Shown: positions 9,470 to 16,534 of the stretch, piece after piece
Layout of the letters: the number at the start of each line of letters is the position of its first letter
How positions within the stretch are numbered: position 1 is the stretch's first letter
Source: Thermoproteota archaeon
Lineage (GTDB): Archaea; Thermoproteota; Thermoprotei_A; Sulfolobales; Acidilobaceae
NCBI GenBank assembly: GCA_030549835.1
Contig: JAUQQR010000008.1
Location: forward strand, 1 to 46,531
Direction of reading: 5' to 3'
DNA: 46,531 bases
The notes under the pieces: generated by a model
What the model was told of the DNA's origin: nothing
Database searches by the model: none
Seen by the model: only the letters and a program-made list of their open reading frames with translations
Program-made: the position numbers and the translations under genes

Positions 9470-10717
9470 GTGAGCTTTGATTTAAAACAGCCAGAGGTTA
9501 CTATTGGGGTTGTAGGGCACGTAGATCATGGTAAGACCACTCTAGTTCAAGCACTAACTGGAATATGGACTATGAGGCATAGTATGGAGGTTAGAGAATC
9601 TAGGACAATATTCTTAGGTTATGCTGATGGAGAAGTTTGGGAATGCCATGGTTGTGATTACCCTGATAGGTATACACCAGAGCCTGTATGTGAGTGTAAG
9701 CCAGGGGTAAAACCTAGGCTTTTAAGGAGGATCTCATTCCTAGATGCTCCAGGCCATGAGACTCTAATGGCTGTTATGCTCTCTGGAGTAGCTTTAATGG
9801 ATGGAGCCCTACTAGTAATAGCTGCAAATGAGCCATGCCCCCAGCCACAGACTAGGGAGCATTTAGCAGCATTAGAGATTATTGGAGTTAAGAGGATTAT
9901 TATAGTTCAGAATAAGATAGATGTAGTCTCTAGAGAAAGAGTCCTTAAAAACTATGATGAGATACAGAGGTTTATAAGAGGGACTATAGCTGAAGATGCA
10001 CCTATAATACCTGTTAGTGCATTAAAGAGAGTTAACGTAGATGCTCTCCTAGCAGCAATTCAGAAATATATACCTACAACTGAGAGGGAGTTAGATAAAC
10101 CACCATTAATGTATGTTATCAGGAGCTTCGATGTAAATAAGCCTGGAACCCCGCCGGATAAGATTGTAGGAGGTGTTTTAGGAGGAGCATTAATTCAGGG
10201 TATTCTAAGAGTTGGAGATGAGATAGAGATCAGGCCTGGGATAGAGGTTAGAAGAACTAGTAGTGGTAAGAGAGAGTATGAGCCAGTATTAACGAGAGTT
10301 GAAGGTCTAAGATTTGGAGATATAGACGTTGATAAGGCTATGCCAGGAGGATTAGTAGCTGTAGCAACTTCTCTAGACCCCTCTATGACTAAGGCTAACG
10401 CTATGGTTGGCAATATTGTAGGTAAGCCAGGCCAGTTACCCCCAGTTCTAGATAGTATAACTATACATTATAGTTTATTTGATAAGATATTGGGGTTAAA
10501 AGAAGAGATTAAGGTAGAGCCTTTAAGGAGAGGGGAGCAACTCTATTTAACAATAGGATCTAGTAATGTTATAGGAGTTGTAGATAGTATTAAGAAAGAT
10601 GTAGCTGATATTAAGCTTGATAGAAGTATCAGTGTGTGGAAAGGATCTAGGGTAGCTATAAGTAGGAGGGTTATGGGTAGGTGGAGGCTAATAGGGTGGG
10701 GCATTGTAGAAGTCTAA
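9470..10717 (+). CDS. eif2g: Translation initiation factor aIF2 subunit gamma
   Basis: GTPase subunit of the heterotrimer that delivers initiator Met-tRNA to the small ribosomal subunit. It shows G1 GHVDHGKTTL, G3 DAPGHE, G4 NKID, and the zinc-knuckle insertion characteristic of the gamma subunit (CHGCDYPD followed by CECKPG). Domains II and III follow to about 415 residues. GTG 9470 is selected since GGAGGG lies about 8 bases upstream and the protein then begins MSFDLKQPEVTIG, as is usual. It lies 13 bases after S6e, an archaeal gene order that is widely conserved. Confidence 0.95.
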   Translation: MSFDLKQPEVTIGVVGHVDHGKTTLVQALTGIWTMRHSMEVRESRTIFLGYADGEVWECHGCDYPDRYTPEPVCECKPGVKPRLLRRISFLDAPGHETLMAVMLSGVALMDGALLVIAANEPCPQPQTREHLAALEIIGVKRIIIVQNKIDVVSRERVLKNYDEIQRFIRGTIAEDAPIIPVSALKRVNVDALLAAIQKYIPTTERELDKPPLMYVIRSFDVNKPGTPPDKIVGGVLGGALIQGILRVGDEIEIRPGIEVRRTSSGKREYEPVLTRVEGLRFGDIDVDKAMPGGLVAVATSLDPSMTKANAMVGNIVGKPGQLPPVLDSITIHYSLFDKILGLKEEIKVEPLRRGEQLYLTIGSSNVIGVVDSIKKDVADIKLDRSISVWKGSRVAISRRVMGRWRLIGWGIVEV

Positions 10718-11115
10718 TTCTAATCTTAGACTCTAATATGCTCATATATATAGCTAAAGGGTTAATCCCATTATCTAGCTTAGGGGATATACTAGAGTCT
10801 ATCTATAAACTAGTTGTACCTAGTAGAGTTATTGAAGAACTTAGAAGTATATCTATGAGGGGGGGATTAGAAGGTAAGTATGCTAGGAAGGCTTTAGAGC
10901 TCTTAAATAATATCAATGTAGAAGTAGCTGTAGTAGATAGTAATAGAGCAGATGATGCTATAGTAGACTTAGCTTTAAAATTTAAGAGCGAATGCAGAGT
11001 AGTAGTCGCTACAAGTGATAGAGAACTTAGGAGTAGGCTTAAATCTCTAAGTATACCTACATTATACTATAGAGTATCTCGTGGCAGCGTAGAGTTAGAG
11101 TGGCTACCATTATAG
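10696..11115 (+). CDS. PIN-domain ribonuclease (Fcf1/VapC-like)
   Basis: Predicted Mg2+-dependent ribonuclease of about 139 residues. LILDSNMLI supplies the first catalytic Asp, followed by a conserved Glu (VIEEL) and later acidic residues in ADDAIVDLA and VVATSDREL, the pattern of the PIN fold. A gene of this type commonly follows aIF2gamma in Thermoprotei, where it resembles the rRNA-processing Fcf1 family more than a toxin; no antitoxin gene is adjacent. The start is uncertain: GTG 10696, with GGTGGAGG upstream, is preferred over GTG 10681. Both overlap the end of aIF2gamma, implying translational coupling. Confidence 0.85.
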   Translation: MGHCRSLILILDSNMLIYIAKGLIPLSSLGDILESIYKLVVPSRVIEELRSISMRGGLEGKYARKALELLNNINVEVAVVDSNRADDAIVDLALKFKSECRVVVATSDRELRSRLKSLSIPTLYYRVSRGSVELEWLPL

Positions 11116-11198
11116 ACTTGTATTAAGTTTATAAGGTTACGTTTTACCTTTTAAAATAGACTATGTAGAGTGTACCACCATATTAGGTGGCATATAGT

Positions 11199-11753
11199 AT
11201 GTATGTTGAGTATGAAGTTGTAGAGTGGATCGGTATACCACCAGATAAAGTCTATAGTGGATATGATTTAAACTTTGCAACATTAGATATTTTAAGAGAC
11301 AGGCTAGAAGGATCCTATGACCAGGATCTAGGGGTAATAATAGCTATAATAGATGCTAGGATAACAAGTGAAGGCTACGTATTACCACTATCTAGCGATC
11401 CTAACGTCTACTTCCTCGTAAGATATAAAGTCCTAGCTTTTGAGCCAGTACTACTAGAAGTTGTTAAAGGTATTGTTAGAGATGTTAAAGATCAGGGATT
11501 ATTCGTAGATATAGGTCCAATAGATGGATTTATACATAGAAGTCAGATTATAGATGAGAATTTAGAAATGCTACCAGATAGGAGGGGATTTAAGTCTACA
11601 GAGTCGGGTAAAACAATAGAGATTGGAGATTATGTTTTAGCAAGAATAACTCAAATATCTAAACCATCAACACCAATACCTAAAGGTTTAAGAGTTGGAA
11701 TGACAATGAGGCAGCCATATTTAGGTAAAATAGAGTGGATAAAGAGGAAGTAG
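11199..11753 (+). CDS. rpoE: RNA polymerase subunit E' (Rpo7)
   Basis: Stalk subunit of archaeal RNA polymerase (homologue of RPB7). The N-terminal RNP-like domain is followed by an S1 domain containing VKGIVRDVKDQGLFVDIGP and GFIHRSQI. Length of 184 residues is typical. ATG 11199 is preceded by AGGTGG 8-9 bases upstream; an upstream in-frame start at 11187 would lie over the binding site. It sits two bases before the Spt4 gene, the usual archaeal pairing of a polymerase stalk subunit with an elongation factor. Confidence 0.95.
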   Translation: MYVEYEVVEWIGIPPDKVYSGYDLNFATLDILRDRLEGSYDQDLGVIIAIIDARITSEGYVLPLSSDPNVYFLVRYKVLAFEPVLLEVVKGIVRDVKDQGLFVDIGPIDGFIHRSQIIDENLEMLPDRRGFKSTESGKTIEIGDYVLARITQISKPSTPIPKGLRVGMTMRQPYLGKIEWIKRK

Positions 11754-11755
11754 AA

Positions 11756-11992
11756 ATGTCTATAGCTAGGAAAGCTCCAACAAAGAAACCGCCATTAAAA
11801 GCTTGTAGAGAATGTGGTACACTTAACTTAAGAGAAGCTAGTCAATGCTCAAACTGTGGTTCCCCAAATTTAACAGATGACTGGGAGGGTATAGTGATCA
11901 TACTTAAACCTAATAGTAGTATTGTAGGGTCAAAGATTGGAGTAGATAAGCCTATAATGAGAGCTATAAAAGTAGCTGGGAGGATAGTCTAG
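11756..11992 (+). CDS. spt4: Transcription elongation factor Spt4 (RpoE'')
   Basis: Small zinc protein that forms the processivity clamp with Spt5. CRECG and CSNCG give the four zinc-binding cysteines, followed by LTDDWEGIVIILKPNSS and a C-terminal beta strand, matching Spt4 in order and size (78 aa). The start is ATG 11756, with a GAGGAAG sequence just upstream at the end of rpoE; the genes are 2 bases apart. In many archaea S24e, S27ae and a dephospho-CoA kinase-like gene follow; here the downstream gene is a DHH phosphoesterase instead. Confidence 0.92.
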   Translation: MSIARKAPTKKPPLKACRECGTLNLREASQCSNCGSPNLTDDWEGIVIILKPNSSIVGSKIGVDKPIMRAIKVAGRIV

Positions 11993-12064
11993 GGAGCTAC
12001 TAGTGTATTTGCATCAAAAATATAACTAGTTTTATCCTAAAATCTAGGAGGGGTTTAGGGATCT

Positions 12065-13096
12065 TTGTTTATAGATTTCTCTAAGAAGTTAGAGTATATT
12101 GCTTCAAGGTCTAGGATAGGACTAATTACATCTCATGCTAATAGCGACCCTGATGCTCTAGCTTCTATGATCATAGCTTTACGTATATTAGAGTCTCTAG
12201 GTGTAGAGTCATGCTTAGCTCCCCCTGAGGGTCTCTCCAAATTATCTAAGACTATATTAGAGACTCTTGGATTCGAGCTAATTTATTGCCCTGAAATGCA
12301 TAGCTTAGATTTATGCTTTATAGTTGATGCCTCTAACCCGGTACAGTTGGGGGAATATTGGAGTCTATGTAATAAAGCTAGAGTTAAGGTTTTAGTTGAT
12401 CACCATGAGCCTAGTGGCTTAGCTGATATTATAGAGTTAAAGCTTATAGATAAAAATGCCTCCTCTACGTCTGAGCTTATGGTCTTAATAGCTGATAGTT
12501 TAGGTTTAAAACTTACTCCTAAAGATGCTACACTAGCAGCTTTAGGTATAATATATGATTCTAGAATGTTTTACAATGCTAGCCTATATACATTTAGGGC
12601 TATGAGCTTACTCTATGACTGGGGATGTGATTATAGTCTAGCAGCTAAGATTATTGGAGAGAAGAGGAGGATTAGGGTAGAGGATTTATCATATAGGGTC
12701 GCTGTGATTAAAGCATTATCACGTTTAAGGTTAGAGAGGGCTTGTAGAGATCTCTTAATAGTAGCTACACATATTGGATCTTATGAGTCAGAAGTTGCTA
12801 ATACACTACTATATATTGGAGCAGATATAGCTATTGTGATAGCTGAGAGAGAGAATAGAGCTAGGGTATCTATTAGAGTCTCAGATAGAGCCCTAGCTAG
12901 CAGAATTAATGCTTCAAATCTAGCCTCATATATAGCATCAAAGTTTGGAGGAGAGGGAGGTGGGCATGATAGGGTCGCTATGGCTAATATAGTTTTTAAT
13001 GGGGATGTTGAGGCTTTAACAGATAATATTTCTAGGAGTATTCAGGGTAGAGTTGGTAGGATATGTTTAGGTGAGTCTAGGGTTGGAGAAGGCTAG
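12065..13096 (+). CDS. DHH-family phosphoesterase
   Basis: Predicted Mn2+-dependent phosphoesterase acting on short oligonucleotides or nucleotide monophosphates (NrnA/RecJ-like). Motifs in order: SHANSDPDALAS, a conserved Asp in LDLCFIVDASNP, VDHHEPS (the DHH motif), and the DHHA1 domain ending FGGEGGGHDRVAMA. About 343 residues, typical for the two-domain form. TTG 12065 has GGAGGGG and a short spacer upstream. The end overlaps the XPF-like nuclease by 14 bases, so the two repair/nuclease genes are probably co-transcribed. The precise substrate is undetermined. Confidence 0.88.
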   Translation: MFIDFSKKLEYIASRSRIGLITSHANSDPDALASMIIALRILESLGVESCLAPPEGLSKLSKTILETLGFELIYCPEMHSLDLCFIVDASNPVQLGEYWSLCNKARVKVLVDHHEPSGLADIIELKLIDKNASSTSELMVLIADSLGLKLTPKDATLAALGIIYDSRMFYNASLYTFRAMSLLYDWGCDYSLAAKIIGEKRRIRVEDLSYRVAVIKALSRLRLERACRDLLIVATHIGSYESEVANTLLYIGADIAIVIAERENRARVSIRVSDRALASRINASNLASYIASKFGGEGGGHDRVAMANIVFNGDVEALTDNISRSIQGRVGRICLGESRVGEG

Positions 13097-13781
13097 AATA
13101 TACGTAGATTATAGGGAGGAGAATAGTGGCATACCAGGTATACTAGAAAGCTTAGGCTTAATAGTTATTAGGGAGTACTTAGAGATAGGGGACTACATAA
13201 TCCCAGGCGATATTATTATTGAGAGGAAGACAGCTGAAGACTATATTAATAGCCTATACGATGGGAGACTATTCGATCAAATATCGAGGCTAAGAGAAGC
13301 ATATGATAATGTAATATTATTAATAGAGGGGGATATTGATAGCATAGCTAGTATTAGAGGTAGAGAGAAGCACGTGTACTCTAGCCTAGCATCCCTAATA
13401 ATAGACTTTGATATTAAGATTATACCTAGTAGTAGCCCTAAAAACTCAGCATTTATACTAGAAGCATTAACTAGGAGAGTTATAGAGTCTAAGGGAGGTG
13501 GTAGAGTAGTAATACATAAGAAGCCTAAACTAGAAACTATTAGAGACTGGCAATTATACATAGTAAGCTCATTCCCAGGAGTAGGCTTAAAACTAGCAGA
13601 TAGAATCCTAGAAAACTTTAAGACCATAGAAGCATTCTGTACATCAAGCTATGCAGAGCTCCAGAGAATCCTAGGAGAGAAGAGAGCTGAGAAGGTTAAG
13701 CTAATACTAAAAACACCATATGAAAGCGAGAGTAGGAAGAGTAAGAGCCTGGAATACTTTAAAAATAAGAATCCTCACTAG
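13083..13781 (+). CDS. xpf: XPF/Mus81-type structure-specific endonuclease
   Basis: Nuclease that cuts branched or flap DNA in repair. The ERCC4 nuclease core is present: VDYREENSG, GDYIIPGDIIIERKTAEDY (the ERKxxxD motif) and DGRLFDQISRL. A tandem helix-hairpin-helix follows (SFPGVGLKLADRILENF). At 232 residues this is the short crenarchaeal form without a helicase domain, which in Sulfolobus works with PCNA. TTG 13083 is preferred because AGGTGAG lies 8 bases upstream. The 3' end overlaps the oppositely oriented Pcc1-like gene by 23 bases. Confidence 0.9.
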   Translation: MEKARIYVDYREENSGIPGILESLGLIVIREYLEIGDYIIPGDIIIERKTAEDYINSLYDGRLFDQISRLREAYDNVILLIEGDIDSIASIRGREKHVYSSLASLIIDFDIKIIPSSSPKNSAFILEALTRRVIESKGGGRVVIHKKPKLETIRDWQLYIVSSFPGVGLKLADRILENFKTIEAFCTSSYAELQRILGEKRAEKVKLILKTPYESESRKSKSLEYFKNKNPH

Positions 13782-14004
13782 ATAAAACAGAATACATGGC
13801 ATATATTAAGTATAAGTAAGAGTTTAAGACAGCTCTAAGAGAATTAATATCTCTAGCCTTAATAGTTAAACTTAAACAAGAATCTACTAATGAAATATTA
13901 ACTGAAGCCTTCCTAGGAGAAGGCTGCGATACTTCAGCTAACAAACTCTCATACAACGGCCTACTATACCTACCCAAACATAGACTTACATAAGCCTCAG
14001 ACAA
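13759..14004 (-). CDS. pcc1: Pcc1-like KEOPS complex subunit
   Basis: Small protein (81 aa) resembling Pcc1, the dimerisation subunit of the KEOPS complex that makes t6A37 on tRNAs. Recognisable features are a central LYESLLAEV, then VNISLVDSCLSLTIKARD followed by the signature INSLRAVLNSYLYLI. Start TTG 14004 has GGGGT about 10 bases upstream. It is downstream of prefoldin beta and the DUF3194-like gene on the same strand, a neighbourhood repeatedly seen for Pcc1 in archaea. The identification rests on motif and context. Confidence 0.75.
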   Translation of the reverse strand: MSEAYVSLCLGRYSRPLYESLLAEVSQPSPRKASVNISLVDSCLSLTIKARDINSLRAVLNSYLYLIYAMYSVLSSEDSYF

Positions 14005-14043
14005 CCCAATACATACCCCAGCTTAATTCTACTAATCCATACT

Positions 14044-14072
14044 GTTTCCCGTCATAGAGAAAGGCGGGAAAC
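14044..14072. repeat. 8-bp perfect hairpin between DUF3194-like gene and pcc1
   Basis: GTTTCCCG (14044-14051) is complementary to CGGGAAAC (14065-14072) with a 13-base loop. It lies in the 77-bp gap between the DUF3194-like gene and pcc1 on the minus strand and is GC-rich against its surroundings. It may be a processing or termination structure, or part of a small RNA. Confidence 0.5.
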
Positions 14073-14081
14073 GGGCATAAC

Positions 14082-14366
14082 TTAGGTATTATCGGAGTTT
14101 AATGGTTTGCTTGTTTCTTTTATTTTTTCTTCGAATGCTTTAAACGCTTCATCTATAGCTGCTTCTACTACATCGTTTATGTCATTAACTCCTCTTCTTA
14201 ATGCCTGTATATCTACTATGAGTGTTTTAATATTGTTTTTTAGGTCTAATCTCAGTACTATTCCTATATTTGATTTGGGGCCTAGGATTTTCTCTAGTAG
14301 TCTTCTACTTCTCCCCTCAGCTTCTAGTAGTGCTTCTTCTAGGTTAGCCTCCCGCTCCAGCCCCAC
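14082..14366 (-). CDS. DUF3194-like protein
   Basis: Protein of about 94 residues matching in build and context the DUF3194 family of Thermoprotei: an acidic helical N-terminus, a beta region with IGIVLRLDLKNNIKTLIVDI, and a C-terminal amphipathic helix (VVEAAIDEAFKAFEEKIKE). Function is unknown, but the gene is characteristically next to prefoldin beta, as here, where it overlaps the prefoldin gene by 23 bases. GTG 14366 is preferred (AGGTGG upstream); GTG 14375 is an alternative. No catalytic residues are evident. Confidence 0.75.
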   Translation of the reverse strand: MGLEREANLEEALLEAEGRSRRLLEKILGPKSNIGIVLRLDLKNNIKTLIVDIQALRRGVNDINDVVEAAIDEAFKAFEEKIKETSKPLNSDNT

Positions 14367-14712
14367 CTGTGCCACCTAGTAGTGCTTTGAGCTCTCCTGT
14401 TAGTCTATCAACTTCTCTTCTTAGATAGTCTTCCTGGCTTTTTATAGCTTTAAGTCTGAGCTCTAGCTCTTCTCTCCTACTCTTAAGTTCATTAATTATA
14501 TCATCTCTACTAGACTTAACCATAACATAGCCTACTATCTTATATAACTCAATATCTTGTGATAACCTATTAATCTTACCTAGTACATCATCTATCTCAC
14601 TAATAGTAGTTTCAATTGTAACCCTCTCCTGAGTTACAGCAGCTAGAGTATCCCGTAGCTTAATATACTTAGTATACTTAGCTTCAACCTCTGGCGGAAG
14701 CCTCTCAACCAT
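14344..14712 (-). CDS. pfdB: Prefoldin beta subunit
   Basis: Subunit of the hexameric prefoldin chaperone that hands nascent proteins to the thermosome. Two long coiled-coil helices (about residues 5-45 and 70-112) flank a central beta-hairpin region (QDIELYKIVGYVMVKSS), the hallmark of beta-type prefoldins, and the Gly/Ala-rich tail is common in archaeal members. ATG 14712 gives the usual start MVERLPPEVEAKY; a start at 14724 would only add four residues. First coding gene of the pfdB-DUF3194-pcc1 run. Confidence 0.93.
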   Translation of the reverse strand: MVERLPPEVEAKYTKYIKLRDTLAAVTQERVTIETTISEIDDVLGKINRLSQDIELYKIVGYVMVKSSRDDIINELKSRREELELRLKAIKSQEDYLRREVDRLTGELKALLGGTGGAGAGG

Positions 14713-14761
14713 AATATACACCAATTAAAAATCTATAAGCAAACCTATTATGTATATTAGA

Positions 14762-15082
14762 GCGGCCGCAGCCATAACCCGCCTTTAGTACTACGGCGGC
14801 ATTAGACTCAGCGGTCTACCCCGGAGACTCGCGTGAGCCTCCTAGTCCCCGGGCCTTGCTCAGCTAGGGTCGACCGTTTCAACGCATCCCCTAGCTTCCT
14901 CCACTAGTTACTGCCCCCCAGTTGCCTGGAGGGCCTCACAGCTTCATCGACATCACTAGGGGCCGTGTCGTTTCTGTGTCGTTGCCGTGGGTATCACCCA
15001 CACCCCTTACGGGGTCTAGCCTTCACGGTGAGGGCGGTGTGTCCTCAGGCTTCTAAGCCCGTAAGCCGCCGGCTGCGGCCGC
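14762..15082 (-). ncRNA. rnpB: RNase P RNA
   Basis: A GC-rich island of 321 bases closed by a perfect 12-bp terminal helix: 14762-14773 pairs with 15071-15082 (P1). On the minus strand the elements fall in RNase P order: CCTGAGGACACACCGCCC near the 5' end (CR-I-like), TTGAAACGGTCGACCCTAGC then TGAGCAAGGCC in the middle (the P10/P11 region), and ACTAAAGGCGGGTTATGGC just before the closing helix (CR-V-like). The RNA is the catalytic subunit for tRNA 5' maturation. Identification is from conserved motifs and architecture; a covariance-model search was not run. Confidence 0.85.
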
Positions 15083-15107
15083 CTAGTATCTAAGGTGTAC
15101 TTTAAGG

Positions 15108-15115
15108 CTTAAAAG
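15108..15115 (-). promoter_or_regulatory. TATA box of the RNase P RNA gene
   Basis: CTTTTAAG on the minus strand is centred about 29 bases upstream of the RNA 5' end (15082), the expected distance for an archaeal TATA box. Confidence 0.6.
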
Positions 15116-15262
15116 CTTCAAAATTAACCTATAGTGAAGATCTCTTAATACACGATTATCTTCTAAATGTTACTACATCATTATCTAGAGATTTCTGCTT
15201 ACACTATGGGGGGGTTAAGCTTATATTTGTAGGGAGTATTAAATTTATGGGGTGAGTGATAT

Positions 15263-15655
15263 ATGGGGGTTAGAGAGGAGGTTAAGATGCTACCACTAAG
15301 TAGGAAGCCGAGGGTTTACGGTTACCATATCTATGGTGATTTACTAGAATGTTCCAACGTAGATATTCTAAGCGATACTGAGACATTAGAGAGTGTTGTA
15401 GTTGAAGCTGCAAAGGTAGGTAATATGACTCTACTTGATGTAAAGTCTTGGAAGATAGGTTTAGGTGTTAGTGTTGTTGGTATTGTATTAGAGAGTCATA
15501 TATCAATACATACATGGCCTGAGTTTAAATATGCTACTGTAGATGTTTATAGCTGTGGGAAGCATACAAGACCTGATAAGGCATTTGATTATATAGTATC
15601 AGTGCTTAAGCCAATTAAGGTTAAGAAGGGGAAGTTTAAGAGGATATTGGAATAG
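15263..15655 (+). CDS. speD: AdoMet/arginine decarboxylase proenzyme (SpeD family)
   Basis: Pyruvoyl-dependent decarboxylase of polyamine synthesis. The proenzyme self-cleaves before the Ser of [13 protein letters not shown], forming the pyruvoyl group; DVYSCGKHT contains the conserved catalytic Cys region and [11 protein letters not shown] the N-terminal motif. At 130 residues it fits archaeal class 1 enzymes. Crenarchaea carry two paralogues, an S-adenosylmethionine decarboxylase and an arginine decarboxylase; I cannot assign which one this is from residues alone. ATG 15263 has GGGGTGAG upstream, and a TATA-like GCTTATATTT lies at 15219-15228. Confidence 0.88.
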   Translation: MGVREEVKMLPLSRKPRVYGYHIYGDLLECSNVDILSDTETLESVVVEAAKVGNMTLLDVKSWKIGLGVSVVGIVLESHISIHTWPEFKYATVDVYSCGKHTRPDKAFDYIVSVLKPIKVKKGKFKRILE

Positions 15656-15662
15656 GATATAG

Positions 15663-15687
15663 CCCCAGGGGACTTAAACCCCTGGGG
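15663..15687. terminator. 9-bp perfect GC hairpin between convergent genes
   Basis: CCCCAGGGG (15663-15671) and CCCCTGGGG (15679-15687) form a perfect stem with a 7-base loop, placed 8 bases after the speD stop and 33 bases before the end of the opposing RNase Z-like gene. A bidirectional terminator or 3'-end stabiliser is the simplest reading, though archaeal termination usually relies on T-runs and does not need hairpins. Confidence 0.5.
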
Positions 15688-15719
15688 TTTACCTTAAGCT
15701 TTATCTCTCCTCTCTTAAA

Positions 15720-16457
15720 CTAACATAACTTAATAACCCCTCCATCATCTAGTATTAGAATCTTAGGTTTACCTAGCCTTAATAGTTCTTCTTCACTCTC
15801 TAAGGTTAAATGATATAATACTGCTATACTAGCGTCTTCTACCTGACTTATAGCTTCTCCTACTGTTGAGTGACCTGTTTTAATAGCTAGCTCAGTCATA
15901 TTTGATGGTAGTGTTGCCTCATGTACTGCTAGGTCAGCGTTTCTAGCGTTAACGCGATACTCTAGTGTTGGCCTTGTATCACCGCTAACTATAACCTTTA
16001 ATCCACTATATTCTACTATTACGCTTAAAGCCTCTACTGTATGCTCAGCTCTTAAGAATCTCAGCTTAGCATCTCCAACTATAACTGATTCTCCAGCGTT
16101 GACACCTCTAACCAAATAGTCTATACCCCATAGCTTAGCTGTATATGATAGGATACCATCTATAATGTAAGCTCCTGGTACTGTAGTATATATCTTCATA
16201 GTCTGTTCTCTAGACCTAAACGTCTTAATAAATGCAATCATTGGTAGGCTACATAGGTGGTCATAGTGTTCATGGGTTATAATGTATGCTTGAGCCTCGT
16301 CAAGTTTAAACCCAGATCTCTCAGCATTATTAGGGGCGTAGCATCCGAGATCTAAGGCTATTATGGATCCAGCAATATCTAAGACTATTGATGCTTGAGC
16401 TCTCCTAGGATTTAAAGCCGATCCCGTGCCAGCAAATAAGACATCTATACATGACAT
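15720..16457 (-). CDS. RNase Z-like metallo-beta-lactamase fold hydrolase
   Basis: Zinc-dependent hydrolase of the beta-CASP-less ELAC/RNase Z type. Metal motifs: ITHEHYDHL (HxHxDH), a His in RAEHTVE, Asp in VSGDTRP and His in LYHLT; LGTGSALNP-like FAGTGSALNPRRAQAS at the N-terminus is the family opening. The 245-residue length is somewhat short for RNase Z and the large flexible arm is not obvious, so it could be an RNase Z (tRNA 3' processing) or a related phosphodiesterase. ATG 16457 starts the protein; the gene is divergent from the M20 peptidase. Confidence 0.8.
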   Translation of the reverse strand: MSCIDVLFAGTGSALNPRRAQASIVLDIAGSIIALDLGCYAPNNAERSGFKLDEAQAYIITHEHYDHLCSLPMIAFIKTFRSREQTMKIYTTVPGAYIIDGILSYTAKLWGIDYLVRGVNAGESVIVGDAKLRFLRAEHTVEALSVIVEYSGLKVIVSGDTRPTLEYRVNARNADLAVHEATLPSNMTELAIKTGHSTVGEAISQVEDASIAVLYHLTLESEEELLRLGKPKILILDDGGVIKLC

Positions 16458-16534
16458 TTATGATGCCCCTAACCCTTAATTTAATATAAGCTTTAAACCT
16501 ATATGATTAGGTATTACTACTTGGTGATAGCCTA

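Noticed and set aside
10696-11115. VapBC toxin-antitoxin system
   Set aside because: The PIN gene has no antitoxin beside it and sits in a conserved aIF2gamma-RpoE' context, so a housekeeping rRNA-processing role is more likely.
14044-14072. GTTTCCCG...CGGGAAAC as a CRISPR repeat
   Set aside because: Only one copy; no spacing pattern, no second unit and no cas genes in the window.
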